64,000 bases of DNA from assembly GCA_039111635.1 (NCBI GenBank), contig JBCAQO010000011.1, positions 310,001 to 374,000 of the forward strand, written 5' to 3'. Positions 21,146 to 32,300 of this stretch are shown in pieces. This stretch comes from Heterobasidion occidentale (taxonomy: Eukaryota; Basidiomycota; Agaricomycetes; Russulales; Bondarzewiaceae). Every line of letters begins with the position of its first letter. Position 1 is the first letter of the stretch. A program made the translations under genes and the position numbers. Below the pieces are notes generated by a model, which did no database searches, was not told where the DNA came from, and worked only from the letters and a program-made list of their open reading frames with translations.

Positions 21146-21960
21146 GCAATAAATGGAAAACTGCCTTTCTAACCAAATATGGCCTTTACAAATGCCTTGT
21201 CATGTTTTTTGGTCTTTGCAACTTACCAGCAACATTCTAGACTATAATAAACACAATTTCCTATAACCTCATCATTACCCAAATTGTCACAGTTTATATA
21301 AATAATATCCTTGTCTTTACAAAAACTATTAAAGACCACAGACAGGTTACTATTCGAGTCATACAAATTCTACTTGATAATGACTTATTCCCTAAACTGT
21401 CCAAATGCCAGTTTGAGGCTAACTAGGTAAGATACCCCAGATTTATTATCTCTGCTAACTGCATCTTGATGAACCCTATAAAGATTAATAAGATTAGTAC
21501 ATGGCTAACACTAATGACCCTAAAAAAAAGTCCAGTTATTCCTTGGCTGTATAAATTTCTACCAACAGTCTATTCAAAACTTTGTCATGCTTGCTTGTCT
21601 ACTAAATAACTTGACAAGAAAAGACATCACATTTATTTAGTCTAACATGTGTTAAACAGTGTTGATGCTACTCAAACAGTCATTTATCTTGTCACTAGTA
21701 TTGATCTACCCTAATCACAAACACCTATTCTAACTTTGTCTTTTATGCAATTCTTTTCCAAGAAATCCTAGGTGATGGCTGACACCCCATTATTTACTTT
21801 CCCAAATCTCTTGGTTTGGCCAAACATAGCTACAATATCTGAAACATTAGCAAAGGAATATAGCATGATATATTATAGTGGATTATGAATTTACCCAAAT
21901 GCCAATATATGCAAATGAAAATAAAAACCATTAGCAAGGAAAATAATCATGGTAAGACTA
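21146..21960 (+). pseudogene. Ruined Ty3/gypsy reverse transcriptase and RNase H
   Basis: With stops ignored, the plus strand reads [20 protein letters not shown] then [27 protein letters not shown] (the YxDD site is now YINN), QILLDNDLFPKLSKCQFEAN and RFIISANCILMNPIKINKIS. RNase H remnants follow (HPIIYFPKSLGLAKHSYNI). The order matches gypsy pol. AT enrichment and D-to-N, E-to-K type changes indicate heavy G-to-A and C-to-T decay. It is too decayed to assign to either gypsy family here. Confidence 0.8.
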
Positions 21961-23307
21961 TAATAACATGCTAGAATCTCTGAGTCAACATTATTGCTGT
22001 GCTTCTGACCTCCTATCTGTACCTTGCCATGATCCACTAGTCCTTTATTGAGGCATAATAGCAAGTCAATAATGACATTGGTTATGGGTAGGCTTACTAC
22101 TAAATTGTTCTAGGCCAACTTGTGAGCATTGGAGATAGCAACATGGTCTCAATATTAGTAAAGGCTGCTAGTGTGAATGTCTTATAAAGTGGCTGCAATG
22201 TGGTAGTGAGTAACTCTAGCATAGCTTTTATTACAGGTGCACTGTCTAGCTCTAAGAACACTATAGTAACTAAGGTATTCACAGGCTCCTAAAGGATGGG
22301 TGCTAGCACTGATATAACAGGCTTGCTTACATAATATCTTCTATTAATGATAAGAATGGCTGGTTTCTGTCAGTAGCAAATATAGTTATCTAATATAATT
22401 CATGTGTGTAAGGCTCTGTAACACTGTTATGCACTGTTACTTTTGGCCTTTTTATAAATGATACCAAAGTGCTAATGGTATTGCTGTTGTTATTAATGTA
22501 TTTGTGCTTTTTACCAATTATGAAGATAGTAAGATTGGTAAAGTGGAATCTTATGTAATATTATTAGTATGTCTAAACTATAAGCTATATCATTGCGAGT
22601 ACATTACTTTTACTATATTTTTAACCTTTGAATCCTGATCACAAGAATATAGCTCAGGGAAGGCCTAAGCTATCTTCTTATAGTAATAACTTGTGCTAAT
22701 ATTATTAATTGCTATTCATTTTTTGGAGCCTTGTCTTTTTATATAAGATACTACTAAATCTCACAAACATGGTGTGGGTAGGCAAAAGCTAGTTTCAGTA
22801 TGCAAGGAACTGTCAGCTATGCAACAACTAACAAAAGAGCATACTAAAAGTGTTCAGAGCACATTTATAATCAAAGTTGTGCAGTCATGATTAACAAGGT
22901 GTAAAGGCTGTCCAAATGCAATTACAGCCAAATAATGAACTTTAGAATTAAAATCCTTGGCTAAGTAGTGTGTGATTGAAAAATGAATATAAGGCCACTA
23001 GTAGAGAATGATAAATTAGATGAGAGGGAAAAAGCAAGATAACAAGGGCTTTGACAGAGGGTTGTAATTAAATATAACAACTCAAAAAAGGGACAAGATT
23101 CAAATAAGAATCAAAAGGCAGAGACTCAAAGACTTAAGGTCTTAAGCACACAAATAAAATTGTATCAATGAAGAAGCCAAAGCCAATCTATTTTAAAGGC
23201 CATAGGTGCCCTTTTATAGTAGGTTCAAACAAGTACAAGATAAGGCAAGTGGCAAAGGTATAGAGTAATTAAAAATGTGTGTCAAGAACTGTCAAAGGTA
23301 GAGAAAA
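21961..23307. other. AT-rich stretch without recognisable gene
   Basis: No coding frame of length is present. It may contain further remains of the same element, but no motif is clear. Confidence 0.5.
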
Positions 23308-23908
23308 TGTTATGACTTGACCTGTCAGGACCCTGCAGGGTCAGTCTATCTGATGGTCCAAGCATCACATGCTAGGCGGCTCCACTATGGAGCCTACATC
23401 AAGGTATTCAGCATGTCCTTAGAAGCCAACTGGTCTGATGGTTCTTCAAGACATCGGAAGAGGATATATGATAGGGTCATAGGTAGAGCGGCTTAGTGAG
23501 ATAGGCATTCACATGCCATGGGCTTAGGGCATATGGGCAAGCACCTCATCGCACCTGGATGGATTGGTACAACTGGAGAAGTACAAGAGTAGGCGCTGAC
23601 TGAGAGAGACAGTGACCCACACTCTCCTGGAATGGGAACCAGGAGAAGCACATGGACTCTTACCCTACGCCCTATACAGTATATAAGGCCTATAGAATCG
23701 GCTGAGGAACTTCAGTCTATTTTCTTTGTTTGTTCGTATCTTCTTATACGGACACTTTGTTTGCCACTATCTTCCTACAGTGGAATCACTGTGACTACTC
23801 CTGTATCAATCATCTAATATAGTCGAGACTTCCTTATCCACTCAGTCCTTCGTGTAACCTAGGGAGGAACCTGTTACTCTTGAGTTACTGAACGAGCAGT
23901 TTGTAACA
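23308..23908 (+). repeat. 5' LTR of a truncated G-family element (G5)
   Basis: 601 bp starting TGTTATGACTTGACC and ending TTTGTAACA, with the TATATAAGG box at about 23679-23687. It is directly followed by the family primer-site sequence CTAGAATAGACT. Its internal counterpart has decayed to AGTCTATTTT. Confidence 0.88.
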
Positions 23909-24390
23909 CTAGAATAGACTTTCTTTTACCCCTAACTTGCACCACACTCTGCTTGCTGCCACACTCTCTCTCATAACCCTTATTGGCGGAGCTATAGACC
24001 TCCTCTAAAGAGTGCTACCATACACACCCTAGAGCAAGAGCTAGGCCTAGGATTCCCACTAGGCACTAGACAAACCAATAATCAACTTCAACAAAACCAT
24101 TGTCCTATCTATCAAAGGGGAAACCGCTGGTTTTACTCCGACACCAATTGGCCAGCTCTTCTGAATTTTGATAACTGCTCGTATAGAGGAGGGCAATACT
24201 TCTTTACAAGAGAAGACAGAAGAGAAGCTGAGTGGGTTTGGGATGAAATAGCAGAAGACTGGGTAGCACCACCCCAGTACAGAGAACCCAAACTAGAAAT
24301 CCCGGACACATCAGAAGAAGAAGAAAAAGCATCTAAGTCTGAATCCTCAGATATTCAAACACCAATCAGCATCCAAATAATTAATATTTC
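23909..24390 (+). pseudogene. G5 leader frame (N-terminal Gag region), truncated
   Basis: This corresponds to the leader frame of G2 and G3. It stays open for about 145 codons after an early TAA, without an AUG, and reads FDNCSYRGGQYFFTREDRRE, then EWVWDEIAEDWVAPPQY, EIPDTSEEEE and SSDIQTPIS before a stop. Everything beyond is deleted. The frame survived in an otherwise AT-rich, decayed setting, which supports it being coding in the family. Confidence 0.65.
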
Positions 24391-24703
24391 TTAGCAATAC
24401 TAAACATTGCACTATTTTCATTGTACCATCACTAAAAATGGTCAATGAGATTGTTATATAACTTAAGTAAAGTCTTTTTTATTTTTATAATTTTGAAAAC
24501 TAACATAGCTTGATTACACTAACACTCACACATAATACAATAGCCTTTAAGCCTAGTGAGAATTCCCCCACGGTTAAGAGGACAAGGTAGGAAACTTCAC
24601 ATGGAAATGTGACCAGGTGTGAGCAGGTATGAAAAAAGAGATTTTGCTGTTAAAACCTTCTCAAAGAACTGAGAAACTAAGGAAAATCTTCTGGTTTCTT
24701 TGA
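24391..24703. other. Short AT-rich spacer
   Basis: I see no gene or repeat boundary between the truncated G5 fragment and the next solo LTR. Confidence 0.5.
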
Positions 24704-24708
24704 CTTTC

Positions 24709-25406
24709 TGTTATAACTTGACTGATCGGGGCCCGTCGGGGCTAGTCTATCCGATGGCTCAAGCATCACATGCTAAGCGGCTCCACTATGGAGCGTACAT
24801 CAAGGTATTTGGCATGTCCTTAAGATCCGACTGGACCGATGGTTCTTCAAGACATCGGTAGAGGATATATGGGAAAGATCATAGGTACAGCGGATTGATA
24901 GGGCTTATGGGTAAGCACTTCATCGCACCAGGATGGATTGGTGTGACTAGAGAAGTACAAGAGTAGGCACCGGCTGAGAGAGATGGCGACCACAGCTCTC
25001 CTGGGATGGGTACCCAGAGAAGCATACGGACTCTTACCCTACATCTGGGAAACCACCCCCTTGTATTAAGCTCTAATTAGCCATAATTGACACTTTTAGA
25101 CACTTTTAGACACTATTAGATATAATCTAGAACTCATACAAGTGGGGGTTTTCCAGATGCTAGACCCTATACAGTATATAAGGCCCATAGAATAGGCTGA
25201 GGATCTTCAGTCTATTCTCCTTTGTTCCCCCCACAGTCTTCCTACTGTGGATCTTTGTTCCCTACTGTCTTCCTACAGTAGAATCAACATTATTCCTTCC
25301 TATATCATTGTCTGATACAGTCAAGACTTTGTCCATCCCTTAGTCTAGTGTGCGACCTAGGGAAGAACCTGTTACTCTTGGGTTACCAAATGAGCAGTTC
25401 GTAACA
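24709..25406 (+). mobile_element. Solo G-family LTR interrupted by a MITE
   Basis: It begins TGTTATAACTTGACTGATCGG and ends CAGTTCGTAACA, with perfect 5-bp duplications CTTTC at 24704-24708 and 25407-25411. The MITE at 25042-25159 splits it; without it the LTR is about 577 bp. The TATATAAGG box and the AGAATAG...CTATTCT hairpin are preserved near 25178-25220. Confidence 0.93.
25042..25159 (+). mobile_element. MITE copy 1 (118 bp)
   Basis: Terminal inverted repeats start CATCTGGGAAACC and end GGTTTTCCAGATG. The flanks are CTA on both sides (25039-25041, 25160-25162), and the uninterrupted LTRs of G2 have a single CTA there, so this is a 3-bp target duplication. The centre has three tandem GACACTTTTA-type decamers. 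It is almost identical to the inverse of 60822-60940. There is no coding capacity. A PIF/Harbinger-type origin would fit a 3-bp duplication, but the TIR does not prove it. Confidence 0.88.
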
Positions 25407-25411
25407 CTTTC

Positions 25412-25745
25412 CATATTTCCTTTGTCTTTGTTTGTTTTTGAATTGTTTTCTCCATCGCAAACCTTCTATTTCTTGTCATGTGACTGCTCCGGCGCAACTT
25501 GGCGCAACTCGCGCTCGCAGGCGCTCTAGATACAAGCACCTGTATATATTGTATTCACACTAGATACACAGTTATTGGTGGGTACATGTACAAGCAAAAA
25601 AAAGAAATAAGACACAAAAAAGCACGAGATGTTTTCAACTACCAGACGGTCCGTGTCACGTACACAAACATGTCATGGCTAGCTTTTGATTTTGGATGAT
25701 GATTCAACGAGGCGGGAGAGACGTGAACTGACCGTAACCTAACCA
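25412..25745. other. Spacer with similarity to 37815-37860
   Basis: No gene is recognised. The part near 25685-25725 (TTTTGGATGATGATTCAACG, then GCGGGAGAGACGTGAAC) closely matches sequence just right of G2 at about 37816-37855, so G2 sits between two related sequences. Confidence 0.5.
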
Positions 25746-25749
25746 GCTC

Positions 25750-26255
25750 ACAGAGCCTCATCGCGCGGGAGATGGTTCACAGAGCGGCATGGCATGAGAG
25801 ACAGTGCACAGGGTCCCGTGTCGTGGGAGAGGGCTCACAGGACCATGCCTCGCAGGAGAGAGCTCACAGACCCTCGCCGCGCGAGAGATGGTTCACACAA
25901 TGGCGCGGCGCGTGAAAGAGCTCACAGGGTCCCACGTCGCGGGAGAGGGCTCACAGGACCACACCTCACGGAAGACAGTTCACATGGCAACACACAGAGC
26001 CTCACCATCGTGAGAGAGAGCGCACAGGTTGGCGCGTCGCGGGAGAGGGCTCACAGGGCCATGCCTCTCGGGAGACGGTTCACATGGCCGCGCACAGAGC
26101 CTTGCGTCGTGAGAGAGGGCTCACAGGGTCTCGCATTGCAGGAGAGGGTGCACAAGGCCACGCACAGAGCCTCGCCATTGCAAGAGAGAGCGCACAGGGC
26201 GGTGCGGTGCGAGACAAGGCGCACAGGGTGGCGCGTCGCAAGACACGGCCCAAGA
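25750..26255 (+). repeat. Degenerate 29-bp minisatellite
   Basis: About 14 units follow the pattern GCTCACAGG(N)8-9 CGCGGGAGAGG. Most are 29 bp and some are 41-42 bp through insertion of CACAGAGCCT-type sequence. Units diverge at several positions. Because 29 is not a multiple of three, the long open frames through it are products of base composition and not a repeat protein. Confidence 0.8.
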
Positions 26256-26640
26256 GATGGGGCGCTGGGAGGCGGAGATGGGGCGCCAAGAGAGAGACGA
26301 GAGAGAGAGGTGGAGAACGAGAGGCAGAGACGAGAGGCGGAGAACGAGAGAGACGGACGGGGCGCCAAGAGAGAGACAAGAAAGAGAGGCCGAGAACGAG
26401 AGGCCAAGAGAGAGGTGGAGAATGAGAGGCGATGACAAGAGGCGTAGAACGAGAGGCCGAGAGAGGCGATGACAAGAGGTGGAGAACGAGAGGCGGAGAA
26501 CAAGAGACAGACGAGAGACAGACAGATGGGGCGCCAGACACAGCGCAAGAGATGGGGGGCCAAGAGATAGAGAGACAAGACTGGAGTGACGAGGCTGGAG
26601 TGATGAGGCTGGAGAGATGAGGCGCAAGACATGGCAAAGC
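26256..26640 (+). repeat. Polypurine repeat tract (GAGAACGAGAGGC-like)
   Basis: The plus strand is almost all purine over several hundred bases, built from irregular copies of GAGAACGAGAGGC and GGGGCGCCAAGAGAGAGAC. It follows directly from the minisatellite and probably grew from it. The minus strand is correspondingly pyrimidine-rich. Confidence 0.75.
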
Positions 26641-26982
26641 GTGGCACGGAGCAAGAAATGGCACGGGGGGCGGTGGAGAGGGCAACGTGGTACGAGAGAG
26701 AGCACAAATGGCAGTGCTGCGCAAGAGGCGGTGGGAGAGAGGCCTCGGAGGGCAGTGCAGAGGGCCCGCGGAACACGCCCCTACGATCGGATTGGAGGAT
26801 GGTGGCGCTCGTGTGGGTCTTGAGGAAACCTCGCGAAGGCAATGGATGCGGAGGGCAGAGTGGTGGCGGAGGATACAGGGCCCAGCTGGTGAGGACGGGA
26901 ACGGCCCTGGCATCTTGGATATTGACAGAAACGCAGGGATGGTAAAAACATTGAGGGCGAGCGAGTGAGGGCAGGAGAAGGA
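26641..26982. other. Purine-leaning spacer before G2
   Basis: No gene or repeat is recognised. Open frames on both strands reflect the skewed composition of the neighbouring tract. Confidence 0.5.
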
Positions 26983-26987
26983 GGAGG

Positions 26988-27590
26988 TGTTATGACTTGA
27001 CCGATCGGAGCCCGTCGGGGCTGGTCTATCCGATGGTTCAAGCATCACATGCTAGGCGGCTCCACTACGGAGCGTACATCAAGGTATTTGGCATGTCCTT
27101 ATGGTCTGACCGTACCAATGGTTCTTCAAGACATTGGTATAGGGTATATGGGAAGGGTCATGGGTACCGCGGAAGATAAGATAGGCATTCACATGCCATG
27201 GGCTTAGGGCTTATGGGTAAGCATCTCGTCGCACTAGGATGGATAGGTGCGACTGGAGAAGTACAAGAGTAGGCGCCGGCTGAAAGAGACGGCGACGACA
27301 GCTCTCCTGGGATGGGTACCCGGAGAAGCATACGGACTCTTACCCTAGACCCTATACAGTATATAAGGCCCATAGAATAGGCTGAGGATCTTCAGTCTAT
27401 TCTCCTTGTTCCGTTCGTGTCTTCCTATACGAATACCTTTGTTCCATACCGTCTTCCTACGGTAGAATAATCATTGATTCTTCCTGTATCATTGCTTGAT
27501 ACAGTCGAGACCGTCCTCACCACTCAGCCCATCATGTGACCTAGGGAAGGACCTGTTACTCTTGGGTTATCAAACGAGCAGTTCGTAACA
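26988..27590 (+). repeat. 5' LTR of G2
   Basis: 603 bp, from TGTTATGACTTGACC to CAGTTCGTAACA. TATATAAG lies at 27360-27367. A nested hairpin covers the expected transcription start: AGAATAG (27374-27380) pairs with CTATTCT (27397-27403), with inner CTGA/TCAG arms. Confidence 0.95.
27360..27403 (+). promoter_or_regulatory. G2 LTR TATA box and start-site hairpin with self-primer
   Basis: The TATA box is followed by AGTCTATTCT at 27394-27403, about 34 nt after the TATA start, near the expected 5' end of the transcript. This decamer is the exact complement of AGAATAGACT just inside the LTR (27593-27602). The arrangement is that of Tf1, whose reverse transcription is primed by its own mRNA 5' end. 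Confidence 0.7.
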
Positions 27591-27592
27591 CT

Positions 27593-27602
27593 AGAATAGA
27601 CT
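27593..27602 (+). promoter_or_regulatory. G2 primer binding site, self-priming type
   Basis: AGAATAGACT lies two bases inside the 5' LTR, where a tRNA-primed element would usually have TGG plus a tRNA match. It is perfectly complementary to 27394-27403. Confidence 0.7.
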
Positions 27603-28076
27603 CGCTTTTGCCCCTACCTTACACCACACCTTGCTTGCTGCCACGCTCTTTCTCACAACCCTCATCGGTGGCATAGACCCCCACCGGAGAGCGTTACTAC
27701 ACACACCCTGGAGCAAGACCTAGGCCTAGGATACCCACCAGGCACTAGACGAACCCACAATCAACTCCGACAAGATAATTGTCCTATCCATCAAAGAGGA
27801 AACCATTGGTATTACTCCGACACCAATCGATTAGCCCCTCCAAACTTTGATAACTGCTCATACCGAGAAGGACAATATTTCTTCACAAGAGAAGACGGAA
27901 CCGAAACTGAGTGGGCTTGGGACGAAACAGCAGAAGACTGGGTAGAGCCACCCCAGTATAGGAACCCTGAACCGGAAATCCCGGACACCTCGGAGGAAGA
28001 AGAAGGAACATCCGAGTACGAATCCTCGGATATTCAAACACCGATCAATACCCGAACCATCGAAAGAAATAATAAT
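27600..28076 (+). other. G2 conserved leader frame without AUG
   Basis: From the TAG in the primer site, one frame stays open for 159 codons, contains no ATG, and runs in frame into gag at ATG 28077. It encodes LEQDLGLGYPPGTRRTHNQ, then FDNCSYREGQYFFTREDGTE, EWAWDETAEDWVEPPQYRN and the acidic EIPDTSEEEEGTSEYESSDI. The same protein is readable in G3 (58080-57619) and, after an early stop, in G5. It may be an N-terminal Gag extension made from a non-AUG start (a CTG at 27708-27710 is one candidate) or by splicing. It could also be a conserved RNA leader that is open by chance. Confidence 0.5.
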
Positions 28077-29291
28077 ATGACAGACATTGCAGCTCCCCCT
28101 ACGACAGTATCATTGGGAAGGGGCAAGCTTAGACTCCCCGATAATTTTGACGGAGATAGAACATGATCACAGAAATTTATCATGAACTGCCTCCTCCTTT
28201 TCACAGTGGAATCAGACCGGTACAGGACGGATGAAGACAAGGTTTCCCTCGCCCTCTCGTATATGAGATATGGAACGGCCGGCATATGGGCAGAAAACTT
28301 CCTAAAGAAAACAGTTGGGGCAGAGCCGCCTCAAGACCTCAGGACTTGGGCCGATTTCCTTGTCAAGTTCAGACTTCAATTCAAGGAAACGAACCTTACA
28401 GACAAGGCCCAAAGCGCTCTTATGTCCTTCTCTCAAGGGAAGATGACGGTGGACAAATACTCAAATCAGTTCGCCCTTATAGCCGCCAATGCCGACATCA
28501 CCGACAAGGAACAAGTTCCTTACTTCTAGAGAGGGCTCGACCCAAGAGTCATGAACAAGATCTATGACAAGGAAACACCGCCGAACGACACGATCCAAGA
28601 CTGGATCAATACCGCCTGTGAAATAGACGGATGGCTGAGAGCCCAAAGTGCTCAAAAGGCGATCCTCGCCAACTCCACCTCATTCCGAAGCGATTTCCTC
28701 AATCGTTTTCACCACCAACCCGCTCTCCGCTACAACTCTACCACCGCACCTCGCAGAATGAACAACCAAGCGGTTGATATGGACATTGATGCCTCTCGAA
28801 AGAGAGATGCCGCTCGCCAGAAGCGCACCCATGACGGCAAGCCCCCTACCCATTGTTTTAACTGTGGAAGAGAGGGACATTGGGCAAATAAATGTCCTTC
28901 CCCTCATAGAGGCATTCCCCCTGCTCGAGGAAATCCGCGCAGACCGATGTGTGGAGGAGGTAGAAGAACTCGCGCTACAGACTTGGAGGATGAAGACGAG
29001 CAAGAATCCCCACTGGGAGACAACGCGGGACTACATAGAGGATTGGAGGAGGGGAGTTCTCATGGCCACCACGGTTGGGTATCACAACCTAGTCATCCAG
29101 TGGAACGTCAGGACCCTCCCGCAAGGAGCGGAGGATCACGCCAGAGCAATGGAGAACGCTACGTACCGCCTAACGGACGATGAGGCGACGGACCCGTCCG
29201 TGATATTGATGGTGTCCAAGCGCTCTTCAGAAAAGTAGGGAAGGCAAAGGCCCAACAGATGTTGACGGATCTAACGGAGGATTTTTCCTGA
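28077..29291 (+). pseudogene. G2 gag
   Basis: It starts MTDIAAPPTTVSLGRGKLRL. The capsid region includes VSLALSYMRYGTAGIWAENF, QFKETNLTDKAQSALMSFSQ and YDKETPPNDTIQDWINTACE. The nucleocapsid knuckle is CFNCGREGHWANKC. Three in-frame stops break it: near 28165 (CGA to TGA), near 28528 (CAG to TAG) and at 29181 (CGA to TGA). The normal stop at 29289-29291 directly follows GAT TTT TCC, where pol continues in the -1 frame. Confidence 0.92.
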
Positions 29292-29368
29292 CCTCTCCTT
29301 CACCAGCTGAAGAGAGGGGGTTAAGAAAACCCGAGTACGATTCTCCGTCATGTATTTGAATCGGAGCA

Positions 29369-32300
29369 ATGAGCAGCCACATCATTACCCCCATTCGACT
29401 TGATGTGCGACTGTCAACTTGAGGAAGAAGTGCTGGAGCCAGAGCTGCCATCGACTCAGCCTGCGAAGAGATTTTGGTGAACGAAAAATGGGTACGAAAA
29501 CACAACCTTCCGACCTATCCTTTAAACCGCCTCATCCGCGTTCGCAATGTTGATGACAACATCAACAAAGCAGGCCTCATTCGACGAGGCTTAGACGCGA
29601 ATCTCACCGTCAAGGACAGACGGGGGAGATACCACAATGAACACGTCCAGATGTTCATCACCAATCTAGGAAAAGACGACATGCTCCTAGGAACGGATTG
29701 GCTAAAATACCACGACCCCTCCATCGGGTGGAGGCGCCGTGAGGTACACTTTGATCGATGCCCCGAAGACTGCCAACAACCATACGGTTTTACAAAGGCA
29801 AGGGAAGAGCCTACCAAGAAGGCATGGCTAGCAAAACTACGCGGCGACAAGATCCCCCAGTGGACGAAACCGCATCTTGTCTCTAGACTGGTAGGACCTT
29901 TGTGAACTTGGACTAAAGAACAGTGGAAACAAGTCCCAGCGAAGGAATGGAAGACTCGGCTCTTGGAAACGCTCGAGCATAGAACCCGACAACGCGAGGC
30001 TCGGGAATGGCTCGAGGAAAGAGAGGCCAAAGAGAAGGAACGCCGGCGAACTTTGGAAAAGGATGCTCAAGGCGAAGCTTCAAGAAAAGTCGCCGAAAAG
30101 GCGCAAATGTTGTTTGACTCCTCTGCAACGGATAGCGGAGAAGAACCCGTCATCAGGAAGGTAGCTCCCAAACCCTCGGGGTTCGCTAGCTTTGACGAAG
30201 ACCTAGAGGAGGAAATTGACACGACCGATCTAAAGGACCACGTGCCGTCAGAGTATCATTCCTACCTCAACATTTTCAGCGAGAGACAATCGCAACGGCT
30301 CCCCAAGCACACTATCTGGGACCACGCAATAAATCTCAAACCGTCGTTTAAACCCCAAGCCCCAAGGATATTCCCTTTAAGCCCGGATAAACACGACGAG
30401 CTAGGGAAATTTGTCAAGGAGCACCTTTCCAGAGGGACAATACGTCGGTCAACAGCACCTAGCGCAGCCTCCTTTTTCTTCATAAACAAGAAAGATGGAA
30501 AACTACGCCCAGTGCAGGACTATCGCCATCTTAATGAACACACCATTCGAGACATCACCCCCTTGCCCCTGATCCAAGAACTCTTGGATATAATTCGAGG
30601 GGCAACGGTATTCTCGAAGCTGGATGTTCGATGGGGATATAACAACGTGCACATCAAAGAAGGGGACGAGTCCAAAGTGGTGTTCGTAACGCCCCTGGGA
30701 CTCTTTGAACCCACGGTGATGTTCTTTGGGCTGTGCAATTCCCCAGGGACCTTCCAGGCCATGATGAACATGATCTTTCAAGAACTCATCTTGGCCCGGA
30801 AAATTGCGGTATACATGGACGACATCCTCATCTTCACAAGGACCACGGCAGAACACATCGTGATTGTTCGCCGAGTCCTCCAAATCCTACGCGACAATGA
30901 TCTGTATCTCAAGCCAGAGAGATGCGAGTTCCACAAGGAGAAGCTAAACTACTTGGGATACACGATTTCAAAAGACCACGTCGCCATGGAAGATTCAAAG
31001 ATTGAAGCAATCCAGGAATGGCCCATCCCTCGCACAGTCCGAGACATCCGCTCCTTCTTAGGTCTAGGGAATTTCTATCGGCGATTCATTGACAAGTTTT
31101 CCTTGATCGCGCGACCTCTGCATGACCTTACCAAGAAGGACACAAAATGGGACTGGACGACGAGTTGCCAACAGGCTTTTGATTGATTAAAGAAAGCCTT
31201 CATCAGTCAACCCGTCCTAATATACCCCGACCCAATGCGTCCATACCGGCTTGTCACCGACGCCTCCCTCTCCGCATATGGTGCAGTCCTCTTACAGGAA
31301 GGACCTGATAACGACTGGCACCCAGTGGCGTACCTCTCGGGCTCGTTTTCACCGCCCAAAAGGAATTACAACATACATGACCGCGAACTCCTTGCAATCA
31401 TCAAGGCGCTGGAACATTGGAAACATTACCTTGAAGGCGCTAGACACCCCTTTGAGATCTGGACGGACCACAAGAACCTGGAACACTTTCAGACGGCGCG
31501 AGACCTATCAAGGCGACAAGCGCGCTGGAGTCTGTTTTTGTCCAGATTTGACTTCCAGCTCAGTTATAAAGCTGGAACAACTAACCACACTGATGCTCTG
31601 TCCAGGCGTCCAGACCTTAGTGAGGGGGTGGAATCTGATAACAAGGCACAGACTCTGCTCCCATCCAGACTTTTTACCGAGTCTAGCGAAACTCTGGTAG
31701 ATTCTAGTGAAAGCATACACGTCAAGGCAACAGAAATCATATCCTCGGACATTCTCTCCCTTATTCGACACTCGCACTCTGAACATGACTTGCTAGTGGA
31801 TGTCTCCCTCAAGAAGCTCTTGGACAAAGGACCGAAAGCAATGAAAGGTCTCCTAGGGAAATGGACACACGAAGACGGTATCACAAGACGAGACGGTTAC
31901 ATATGCGTCCCAAGAGATGATCTCCTCCAGCGGACAATTGTCAAAGCACACCATGACACGATGGCTACAGGACACCCAGGATGAACGAAAACCTTGGAAT
32001 TGGTACAACACCATTACTGGTGGCCGAGCATGACTAAGTTTGTCCATCAGTATGTAGATGGATGCGCAGTTTGTCAGTCCACCAAGAACCTTCCCCACAA
32101 GACCCATCCTCCAATCCACCCATTGGAAACTACGAACGTCCCTTGGTGTTTTATCTCCACCGATTTCGTAACAGATCTCCTGGAAAGCAGAGGGTACGAT
32201 TCGATAAATGTGGTAGTGGACCAGGGCCTGTCAAAAAGAATAGTCATAACTCCGTGCAAGAAGACAATCATGGCCGAAGAAACCACATCGCTCTTCCAGG

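Noticed and set aside
25794..26435. Arginine-rich 213-aa open frame and long antisense frames at 26051-27048
   Set aside because: They run through a 29-bp minisatellite and polypurine tract. Several frames are open at once because of composition, and the repeat length is not a multiple of three.
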